From: Bacteroidota bacterium
GTDB taxonomy: Bacteria; Bacteroidota; Bacteroidia; Bacteroidales; Paludibacteraceae
Length of the DNA: 12,892 nucleotides
Direction of reading: 5' to 3'
Assembly (NCBI GenBank): GCA_017860335.1
Contig: JAFNAU010000059.1
Coordinates: 1 to 12,892 of the forward strand
The notes under the pieces are model-generated. The model had not been told where the DNA came from. It saw only the letters and a program-made list of their open reading frames with translations, and made no database searches. How positions within the stretch are numbered: position 1 is the stretch's first letter; each line of letters begins with the position of its first letter. Of this stretch, positions 7,066 through 12,892 are shown one piece after another. Both the position numbers and the translations under genes were made by a program.

Positions 7066-7935
7066 TTATTTTTCAATCGAAAGAAGTTCTACTTCAAAAA
7101 TAAGCATGCTGAGAGGCTCAATACCTCTTGCTCCTTTTGAACCATAAGCGAGATTCTGAGGTACATAGAATTTAAATTTTGATCCAACAGGCATCAACTG
7201 AAGACCTTCAGTCCAACCCGGAATAACCTGATTAACTGCAAACATAGCAGGTTCGTTTCTTTTGATTGAGCTGTCAAATTCAGTACCATCGAGCAGTGTA
7301 CCCACATAATGAACTTTTACCTGATCGGTAGCTTTTGGCATCGGGCCTGTTCCTTTTTTAATCACTTCGTATTGAAGACCGCTTGCGGTAGTAACAACAC
7401 CGGGTTTTTTGCCGTTTTCAGCTAAAAATTTCTTCTGTGCTTCCATGTTTTTACCAAATTGTTTCATCATGATTTTTTCCTGACGGGCATTCATTACCTT
7501 ATTGATATATTCATTGGCTTCTTGGGGTGTCATCTGAATTTTAGATTTATTCAATCCGTTGATCAAACCTTGTTTGAATAAATTAAAGTTGATTTTCAGA
7601 GTAGAATCTCCGAGGAAACCGGCTGTTTTTTGTTGTTTCAACCATTCGCCATACTGAGTGGCGGCTGCAGATAAACCCGGTTTTGCATCCGGTTCGCCTT
7701 TAGCTCCTTCAGCCAGACCTTTCATAAAGGTTTTTGTTTTTTGCTCAACAGAGTCTTTGTTAAACATGTTGGTTTTAAGGTCATTGCCAAAAGCCAAGCC
7801 ATAAGTATAATTCAAACTGTCAATCTGTGATGCTAACTTTGGATCTTTTGTACTGTCACTTTTACCTCCGTTACAAGCTGTCAGCAGTGTGATAGCAACA
7901 ATTGCTACTGCGAAAAATATATTTTGTTTTTTCAT
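7066..7935 (-). CDS. FKBP-type peptidyl-prolyl cis-trans isomerase, lipoprotein (fourth gene of cluster)
   Basis: Predicted envelope foldase that interconverts prolyl peptide bonds in exported proteins. The product is 289 residues with a lipoprotein signal (MKKQNIFFAV..., lipobox LTAC, Cys21). Residues about 36-180 form the FkpA/Mip-like N-terminal domain, with the paired signatures DSLNYTYGLAFG and YINKVMNARQEK. The FKBP catalytic domain covers about 186-289, with aromatic pocket residues in VHYVGTLLDGTEFDSS, QVIPGW (236-241), NLAYG and LIFEVELL. It is the last gene of a four-gene run, 29 bases after the preceding paralogue, and is followed by a strong hairpin terminator. Its signal sequence and upstream spacer closely resemble those of that paralogue, suggesting duplication. 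Outer-membrane versus inner-membrane location cannot be decided. Confidence 0.94.
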   Translation of the reverse strand: MKKQNIFFAVAIVAITLLTACNGGKSDSTKDPKLASQIDSLNYTYGLAFGNDLKTNMFNKDSVEQKTKTFMKGLAEGAKGEPDAKPGLSAAATQYGEWLKQQKTAGFLGDSTLKINFNLFKQGLINGLNKSKIQMTPQEANEYINKVMNARQEKIMMKQFGKNMEAQKKFLAENGKKPGVVTTASGLQYEVIKKGTGPMPKATDQVKVHYVGTLLDGTEFDSSIKRNEPAMFAVNQVIPGWTEGLQLMPVGSKFKFYVPQNLAYGSKGARGIEPLSMLIFEVELLSIEK

Positions 7936-7964
7936 TGTTTTAATTATTAATTATTGATGAATGA

Positions 7965-8468
7965 TTACTTTTTGATGGTGTCAGCGGGTGCAGGTGCAGG
8001 TGCAGATTTCAACATTTTTTCATTCTGAATTTTCTGCATGGTATTCTGGAAATAAACCATCGCTTCCGCACCGGTCATACCTGTAGTATCACCATTAATT
8101 CCTTTAACAAGACCTTTTTTGAATAAATCCTGGTTAAATTTCAAAGTAGAATCACCAATGAGACCCACTTTATTTTGTTCTTTCATCATATTTCCGATTT
8201 GAAAGCCGGTTTTATAAACCTGATCAGTATTTTCGTCACTATAGACTTTCTCAATCTTTTCAACCAAAGCAGCAATTGTTTTTTCGGACGAATCATTTTG
8301 AAGCGCATTCATGCGAAGTTCTTCACTGATGGCCAGACCCAACGCATAATTTAAACTGTCTTCCTGAGTTGATAAATTAGCTTTCTTTGCTTTATAATTG
8401 CTTCCACATGAAGCAAGGCCCAAAATGGCTACAATAAGTGCCATTGTCAGAAAATTTTGTTTTTTCAT
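7965..8468 (-). CDS. FKBP-family lipoprotein lacking the catalytic isomerase domain
   Basis: A 167-residue lipoprotein (MKKQNFLTMA..., lipobox LASC, Cys21) that aligns with the N-terminal half of the 7066-7935 product: EDSLNYALGLAISEEL, GLIGDSTLKFNQDLFKKGLVKGI and MTGAEAMVYFQNTMQKIQNEKMLK. In FkpA/Mip-type proteins this region makes the dimer and binds client chains. Where the linker to the FKBP domain should begin, the protein ends in SAPAPAPADTIKK and a TAA. No FKBP motif (VHY, FDSS, VIPGW, AYG) follows in any frame, because the next gene starts 29 bases later. A 6-bp repeat encodes the Ala-Pro tail. The short form therefore looks settled, not freshly broken. It may act as a chaperone or heterodimer partner; that is inference. 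Confidence 0.88.
   Translation of the reverse strand: MKKQNFLTMALIVAILGLASCGSNYKAKKANLSTQEDSLNYALGLAISEELRMNALQNDSSEKTIAALVEKIEKVYSDENTDQVYKTGFQIGNMMKEQNKVGLIGDSTLKFNQDLFKKGLVKGINGDTTGMTGAEAMVYFQNTMQKIQNEKMLKSAPAPAPADTIKK
7987..8004. repeat. GGTGCA hexamer repeat encoding the Ala-Pro tail
   Basis: Three exact copies of GGTGCA at 7987-7992, 7993-7998 and 7999-8004 encode alternating Ala and Pro near the C-terminus of the catalytic-domain-less FKBP paralogue. Short in-frame repeats of this sort can change length by slippage without shifting the frame. Confidence 0.8.
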
Positions 8469-8490
8469 TTTTTTATTAATTATTTATTAA

Positions 8491-9291
8491 TTATTTCTTT
8501 TTTGTTGACTTTTTTGCAGGTGTCTTTGTCTCTGCAGCAGACTTTACTTCTTCTACTACAGGTGCTGGCTGTTCTTTTATTATATCGAGCAGCTCAACTT
8601 CGAAAGTAAGTGGTGAAAAAGGCGGAATTCCTGCCTGAGATACTCCCTGTTCTCCATAGGCAAGGTTGTAAGGTATGAAAAATTTATATTTCGAACCTAC
8701 GGGCATCAACTGAACACCCTCAGTCCATCCGGGAATAACCTGATTAAGCTGGAATTCAACCGGTTCGCCACGTTCAACCGAACTGTCAAATACTTTTCCA
8801 TCCATCAGTGTTCCGGTGTAGTGTACTTTTACTTTGTCAGTTGACTGAGGTTTTGCTCCTTCTGCCGATTTGAGAATTATATACTGAAGTCCGCTGGATG
8901 TTACCTGTACTCCTTCTTTTAATTTATTGTCAGCCAAAAACTTTTCTCCTTCTGCTTTAACCAGTTCGTTTTGTTTGTTTTGAGCTTTTGTCAGATAATC
9001 GCGAAAATAGGTTTGCGCCACATCCTTTGACAGAAGGGTAGAATCACCTTTCATAGCCGATGCAAAACCTTTAATAAGCAGGTCGATATTGGATTTTCCA
9101 CCGGGAATGGTTTTAATATTCTGGGCAAAATCTTTTCCTACATTTACTCCTAAGGCATAACTCATCGAGTCAACATCGTTCGTAAGAATGTTTACCGGAG
9201 CAACCGGCACAACCGGAGTTTCCACTTTTTTTACAGAAGAACAGCCAACCAGCAATAAGGCTGCCAAAGGTAGTATTGAAATCTTTTTCAT
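8491..9291 (-). CDS. FKBP-type peptidyl-prolyl cis-trans isomerase, lipoprotein with lysine-rich tail
   Basis: Predicted envelope prolyl isomerase of 266 residues. The signal peptide MKKISILPLAALLLVGC has a lipobox LVGC with Cys17, followed by a Val/Pro-rich linker. The N-terminal FkpA-like domain covers about 40-125 (DSMSYALGVNVGKDF, TYFRDYLTKAQNK). The FKBP domain is at about 131-236, with VKVHYTGTLMDGKVFDSS, QVIPGW (184-189), NLAYGEQGV and LTFEVELL, so the binding pocket looks complete. An extra tail of about 30 residues (PAPVVEEVKSAAETKTPAKKSTKKK) is basic and low in complexity, and is absent from the other cluster members; it may contact anionic surface material. The gene lies 37 bases after the signal-less paralogue and 22 before the next gene, in one likely transcript. 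Confidence 0.94.
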   Translation of the reverse strand: MKKISILPLAALLLVGCSSVKKVETPVVPVAPVNILTNDVDSMSYALGVNVGKDFAQNIKTIPGGKSNIDLLIKGFASAMKGDSTLLSKDVAQTYFRDYLTKAQNKQNELVKAEGEKFLADNKLKEGVQVTSSGLQYIILKSAEGAKPQSTDKVKVHYTGTLMDGKVFDSSVERGEPVEFQLNQVIPGWTEGVQLMPVGSKYKFFIPYNLAYGEQGVSQAGIPPFSPLTFEVELLDIIKEQPAPVVEEVKSAAETKTPAKKSTKKK

Positions 9292-9328
9292 TGGGATAGT
9301 TGAATATATACAATTGATAATTAGTTAT

Positions 9329-9916
9329 TTACTTCTCAATACCCAGCAATTCCACCTCGAAAATTAATGTAGTGTGAGGTCCGATATGCTGACCTGCTCC
9401 CTGAGCACCATATGCAAGGTTGGATGGTATATACAATTTCCATTTTGAGCCTACAGGCATCAGTTGCAGCGCTTCCACCCAACCGGCAATTACCTGAGTA
9501 ACTCCAAAGGTAGCCGGTTCGCCCCGGCGAACGGAACTATCGAAAACAGTGCCGTCAATCAAAGTGCCGTGATAATGAACATTTACAGTATTATTTGCAA
9601 CAGGTACAGCACCATTCCCTTCTTTAATGATTTCATATTGTAAACCGCTTTTCAGCGTAATTACTTCGGAACGTTTGCCGTTTGCTTCAAGAAAAGCCTT
9701 TCCTTCTGCAATCGTTTTTTCGCTTAGTTTTGCCTGCAAATTTTGAAAATATTCGTTTATTACATTTTGAGCTTCCTGATATGAAATCTCCGGTTGGTTT
9801 TGTTCGAGCACATCCTGAACACCTTTGCTGAATTTTTCTACATTCAGTGCAGTAATTCCACTACTTAACAAATTATTACCCAAACTTAAACCAAGTGCAT
9901 AACTTACTTTATCCAT
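9329..9916 (-). CDS. FKBP-type peptidyl-prolyl cis-trans isomerase without signal peptide (FklB-like, first gene of cluster)
   Basis: Prolyl isomerase of 195 residues. It begins directly with the N-terminal domain (MDKVSYALGLSLGNNL) and has no signal peptide or lipobox, so it is probably cytoplasmic, similar in build to FklB (FKBP22). An all-alpha dimerisation domain spans about 1-85 (SYQEAQNVINEYFQNLQAKLSEK). The FKBP domain spans about 88-195, with VNVHYHGTLIDGTVFDSS, QVIAGW (141-146, Ala where the usual motif has Pro), SNLAYGAQGAGQHIGPHTTLIFEVELL. The ATG at 9916 is the only sensible start, since DKVSYALG is the family N-terminus. A -7-like element lies about 40 bases upstream. It heads the four-gene run read towards 7066. 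Confidence 0.94.
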   Translation of the reverse strand: MDKVSYALGLSLGNNLLSSGITALNVEKFSKGVQDVLEQNQPEISYQEAQNVINEYFQNLQAKLSEKTIAEGKAFLEANGKRSEVITLKSGLQYEIIKEGNGAVPVANNTVNVHYHGTLIDGTVFDSSVRRGEPATFGVTQVIAGWVEALQLMPVGSKWKLYIPSNLAYGAQGAGQHIGPHTTLIFEVELLGIEK

Positions 9917-9954
9917 CTTTATTAAATCGTTAATTTTTATAGTTAAAACGAGTG

Positions 9955-9962
9955 CAAAGATA
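9955..9962 (-). promoter_or_regulatory. Possible promoter (-7 element) of the FKBP cluster
   Basis: On the minus strand TATCTTTG followed by C matches TAnnTTTG. The predicted start would be near 9948, about 30 bases before the ATG at 9916. No good -33 TTG is found at the usual distance, so this is only a tentative call. Confidence 0.4.
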
Positions 9963-10003
9963 GATTATTTATTTCAATAAAAGACTGTATAAAATTTCTA
10001 TTT

Positions 10004-11794
10004 TTACCGGGCTGAAACTACAACAGGAATTTTTTCTGTTTTTTTAACACCTGAATTTGCATTAATCAACTCAAAATAAATAATATAAATGCCCGGATTT
10101 ACACTTTTTCCGGTGTCGGTTCGTCCATCCCACGTAAAAAACCCATCCGTTGAAAGTAGTTGATTTGCTGCAACTTGTCGTACTTTTACACCGACAGAAT
10201 TTAATATCACAGCATTGGCTATAAATCCATTTGCTTCGGTTATGTACCGGATGAAACATACATCATCAATACCATCGTTGTCCGGAGTAAAACTTTCCGG
10301 ATCTGTTCGCACCCATTTTTCGGTTGTTTTGGTTGATGAGATATCTCTGTATTGTGAATTTTTATAGCCTGGTGTCCCATACTGTACCTCCGATGCAGCA
10401 GAGTGCCAGTTTCCTGTGTTTTGAGCCGGAAGTGAAGGATTAATCCGTTCCAGAGAAACTCCAGCTGTGATTCTTACCATCGGGTGATGCCACTTGACAT
10501 CGTATTTCACTTCATCGTAGATGGTGTCTCCGGTGGAATTGGTGATTAATAAAGCAGCACTGCTGTTATTTAGCGCCGACCATTTTGAGGAATTTAAAAT
10601 TCTGGCTGTATCGGGTGCCTGATATCTGTTACGTATTGCATTTGGATCGGGTGTTAATGCCAGATACTGACGTGGAAGCAACAGGGTTTTGGGTGGAAAA
10701 TTATTGGCAGGTATGAATGAACCGTCGGTTTTACGTGTTCCAAAAAATACCTTGCTTACATCCAGCACTTTATCGGAATTATTGAATATTTCAAAGTACT
10801 CCGGAACATCTTCAGTCGGTTCGAAAAGTATTTCATTGATTGACAGATCACCAACCTCAACGGGTTCAATCAGCCCGATTTGCTTCTGAGTATTTTCCAG
10901 TACATTTCCAGCGAAATCTTTTATATTCAACGCATCGACCACATATATTTTTCCCTTCTCAAAATTATTGGTAAAAGTAAGTTCGACTGTCGTTTTATCA
11001 GCCGAAACTACTTGTTTGGAAGGACTTCCAATACCATTATCAACCTGAAATTCAGTACTTGTAAAATCAATTGGCTCGGAGAAAGTGAGGATCAGTTTAT
11101 CCGGATGAATAAGCGACAGAGAAGTCCAAACAGGAGGTGTTACATCAATCAGTTTCTCACCGGCAACGGATATATCATCAAAAAAATAGGCATTTCCGGT
11201 GGTAGAAGAGTTGGAATACAACAGTGAGAAATATTTACTTCCCTGTACTTTATTATCCACAACTTCTTCTCCTTCTGTCACATAATCATTATCTGATGAC
11301 AATTTACGATAAAGCGTGAATTTTCCGGATTTGTCACGGGTAACTTTCACCCGTACTTCCACAGGATTTACATCTATCAACTTATCGGTTCCGTCTATGA
11401 TTTTGGTTTTCGTTGCTCCTTCCTGTCTGTAAAGCGAAATTTCGTCGTTGGCATTCCCTATCTGAACATAGTATCCGTAACATTCGGAAGTCACATCAGC
11501 ACGATCGGAAATCAGATAAACCGATGCATAATTGGACGATGAAGTTGTATAGGTTATTTTGACCCAAAATTCCCAGATTGCGTCTTCAAAAGCCTCCGAC
11601 TGGGTTGAAAGATAAGATTTTGAGGTAGCTGCCGCCTGAGACTGAAGCTGATTTTCTGAATTTACCCTGAAATTTTGAACAGTTCCTGTCCAAACCGGAT
11701 TTTGCGTGAAGTTACCATCAGAAAAACTTTCATTTATTTGCGAAAACGCGAATAAAGGTATCAGTTGTATTAAAATTATGAACGATTTCTTCAT
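10004..11794 (-). CDS. Secreted multidomain protein: lamin-tail domain with SbsA-type Ig and FlgD-like C-terminal domains
   Basis: An exported 596-residue protein of unknown specific function. The signal peptide is about 1-18 (MKKSFIILIQLIPLFAFS). Residues about 23-212 look like a concanavalin/LamG-type beta sandwich (ESFSDGNF near the start, AYFFDDISV at the end). About 218-308 resembles an SbsA Ig-like domain (TPPVWTSLSLIHPDKLILTFSEPID ... VVDALNIKDFAGNVL). About 313-480 is a lamin-tail domain (GDLSINEILFEPTEDVPEYFEIFNNSDK ... SLERINPSLPAQNTGNW). The last ~96 residues have SFTPDNDGIDDVCFIRY and FFTWDGRTDTGKSVNPGIYIIYFEL, a FlgD-like Ig or gliding-type C-terminal module. This build is common in Bacteroidetes surface proteins and could be a secretion signal for the type IX system. 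No catalytic motif is seen. It is transcribed away from asd. Confidence 0.85.
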   Translation of the reverse strand: MKKSFIILIQLIPLFAFSQINESFSDGNFTQNPVWTGTVQNFRVNSENQLQSQAAATSKSYLSTQSEAFEDAIWEFWVKITYTTSSSNYASVYLISDRADVTSECYGYYVQIGNANDEISLYRQEGATKTKIIDGTDKLIDVNPVEVRVKVTRDKSGKFTLYRKLSSDNDYVTEGEEVVDNKVQGSKYFSLLYSNSSTTGNAYFFDDISVAGEKLIDVTPPVWTSLSLIHPDKLILTFSEPIDFTSTEFQVDNGIGSPSKQVVSADKTTVELTFTNNFEKGKIYVVDALNIKDFAGNVLENTQKQIGLIEPVEVGDLSINEILFEPTEDVPEYFEIFNNSDKVLDVSKVFFGTRKTDGSFIPANNFPPKTLLLPRQYLALTPDPNAIRNRYQAPDTARILNSSKWSALNNSSAALLITNSTGDTIYDEVKYDVKWHHPMVRITAGVSLERINPSLPAQNTGNWHSAASEVQYGTPGYKNSQYRDISSTKTTEKWVRTDPESFTPDNDGIDDVCFIRYITEANGFIANAVILNSVGVKVRQVAANQLLSTDGFFTWDGRTDTGKSVNPGIYIIYFELINANSGVKKTEKIPVVVSAR

Positions 11795-11822
11795 AAATTG
11801 CAGTAAATAAATTGAAATGAAT

Positions 11823-11830
11823 TACTTTTG
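11823..11830 (+). promoter_or_regulatory. Possible asd promoter (-7 element)
   Basis: TACTTTTG followed by C matches the Bacteroidetes -7 element TAnnTTTG. A TTG at 11798-11800 lies 22 bases upstream, slightly beyond the usual 19-21. The leader to the ATG at 11928 would be about 90 bases. Confidence 0.4.
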
Positions 11831-11864
11831 CAAAGAAAATCATGTAAAACAAACAAAGAACTCA

Positions 11865-11872
11865 CAAATATA
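11865..11872 (-). promoter_or_regulatory. Possible promoter (-7 element) of the lamin-tail protein gene
   Basis: On the minus strand TATATTTG matches TAnnTTTG. No clear -33 TTG is present at the usual distance. The leader to the ATG at 11794 would be about 65 bases. It would face the proposed asd promoter at 11823-11830. Confidence 0.3.
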
Positions 11873-11927
11873 GTTATTATTTAATGGCCTAAATAAAAAG
11901 TATAAGTAAAAAATAAAACGATTAAGT

Positions 11928-12892
11928 ATGAAAGTAGCAATTGTTGGCGCCAGCGGCGCAGTAGGACAAGAATTTTTAAGGGTATTAGATGAACGGAATT
12001 TCCCGTTGACCGAATTGGTTTTGTTTGGTTCTTCACGCAGTGCAGGTAAAGAATATGAATTTAAAGGCAAAAAACTGGTTGTGAAAGAACTTGTTCACGG
12101 TGACGATTTCAAGGGCATTGACATTGCTTTTACATCAGCCGGAGCGGGCATTTCTAAAGAATTTGCAGCCGATATTACCAAATTCGGTGCGGTAATGATT
12201 GACAATTCAAGTGCATTTCGTATGGAAAACGATATACCGCTGGTTGTACCTGAAGTTAATCCTGCGGACGCAAAAAAACGTCCACGAGGAATCATTGCAA
12301 ATCCTAATTGTACTACTATTCAGATGGTTGTTGCTCTTAAAGCACTCGAAGATGTGTCACATATCAAACGGGTTCATGTTTCCTCCTATCAGGCTGCAAG
12401 CGGTGCCGGAGCTGCCGCTATGGACGAACTGGAACTTCAATACCGTCAGATTGCTAAGGGCGAAGAACCGACAGTGAGTAAATTTGCTTATCAGCTGGCT
12501 TATAATGTAATACCTCACATAGATGTATTTACCGAAAACGGATACACCAAAGAGGAAATGAAAATGTACAACGAAACGCGCAAGATCATGCATTCGGATG
12601 TGGAAGTAAGTGCTACCTGCGTACGTGTTCCCACTTTGCGTGCTCACTCCGAAAGTGTTTGGGCAGAAACTGAACGTCCGATCAGCGTGGAAGAAGCCCG
12701 CGAAGCATTTTCGAAGGCTCAGGGAGTGGTTTTGATGGACAATCCGGCAGAAAAAATCTATCCGATGCCACTTTTCTTATCGGGCAAAGATCCGGTGCAT
12801 GTAGGCCGTGTACGCAAGGACCTTTCCAATCCCAACGGCATCACATTCTGGTGTGTGAGCGATCAAATTAAAAAGGGAGCAGCTCTCAATGC
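11928..12892 (+). CDS. asd: Aspartate-semialdehyde dehydrogenase, C-terminal end cut by window edge
   Basis: Reduces aspartyl phosphate to aspartate semialdehyde with NADPH, the branch point to lysine, diaminopimelate, threonine and methionine. There are 321 complete codons plus two bases; family members of this type have about 335, so only the last helix is missing. The NADP loop is GASGAVG (7-13). The catalytic cysteine is Cys128 in ANPNCTT. The phosphate/aspartate site includes SSAFRM (94-99), and SSYQAASGAG follows (152-161). The active-site histidine is likely His240 in RVPTLRAHSES. The start MKVAIVGASG is the family start. It is the only plus-strand gene of the window and diverges from the secreted lamin-tail protein across 133 bases. 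Diaminopimelate supply ties it loosely to wall synthesis. Confidence 0.97.
   Translation, partial: MKVAIVGASGAVGQEFLRVLDERNFPLTELVLFGSSRSAGKEYEFKGKKLVVKELVHGDDFKGIDIAFTSAGAGISKEFAADITKFGAVMIDNSSAFRMENDIPLVVPEVNPADAKKRPRGIIANPNCTTIQMVVALKALEDVSHIKRVHVSSYQAASGAGAAAMDELELQYRQIAKGEEPTVSKFAYQLAYNVIPHIDVFTENGYTKEEMKMYNETRKIMHSDVEVSATCVRVPTLRAHSESVWAETERPISVEEAREAFSKAQGVVLMDNPAEKIYPMPLFLSGKDPVHVGRVRKDLSNPNGITFWCVSDQIKKGAALN

Noticed and set aside
10071..10259. A minus-strand 62-codon frame within the secreted-protein gene
   Set aside because: It is a shifted reading of the FlgD-like C-terminal domain; the annotated frame carries the family motifs continuously, so no frameshift is needed.
1..12892. 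CRISPR arrays, insertion sequences, attachment sites or a defence system
   Set aside because: No regularly spaced repeats, transposase or integrase motifs, terminal inverted repeats or tRNA ends were found. The genes are conserved housekeeping and envelope genes with uniform AT-rich character.

Overview
The window looks like a chromosomal segment of a Bacteroidetes bacterium, most likely order Bacteroidales. The evidence is the gene order purH-mreB-mreC-mreD-PBP2, AT-rich spacers without Shine-Dalgarno sequences, several matches to the Bacteroidetes promoter (-7 TAnnTTTG, best case with a -33 TTG), an array of FKBP-type lipoproteins, and a secreted protein with a lamin-tail domain and a FlgD-like C-terminus. 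I cannot name the genus from sequence alone.

Layout. Positions 1-4942 (minus strand) form one operon read from purH (purine synthesis) into mreB, mreC, mreD and the start of a class B penicillin-binding protein, which runs off the left edge. This is the elongasome (rod-shape) module, with a clear promoter upstream of purH. Positions 4943-5254 are an AT-rich spacer. Positions 5255-6250 hold trpS. Positions 6425-6880 hold a Lrp/AsnC regulator with its own promoter and terminator. Positions 7066-9916 hold four tightly spaced minus-strand genes of the FKBP peptidyl-prolyl isomerase family: one without a signal peptide, two lipoproteins with a complete catalytic domain, and one lipoprotein that has only the N-terminal domain. 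Positions 10004-11794 encode a secreted multidomain protein. From 11928 to the right edge, on the plus strand, lies asd (aspartate-semialdehyde dehydrogenase), lacking only its last residues because the window ends.

Most of this is conserved housekeeping DNA. The most notable observation is in purH. The reading frame leaves the family sequence at residue 448, and the normal PurH C-terminus (LSMVTTGYRHFKH, then stop) is still present immediately downstream in another frame. This is what an internal deletion of about 45 codons would leave. The open frame then runs 31 bases into mreB. It is either a real lesion of the AICAR transformylase domain or an assembly error.

Other points worth checking are the FKBP paralogue that lacks its catalytic domain, a stem-loop plus TTG start between mreB and mreC, and a 31-bp-spaced repeat upstream of the Lrp-family gene that could be an autoregulatory site. 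I saw no convincing new defence or mobile system, tRNA, rRNA, CRISPR array or insertion sequence.
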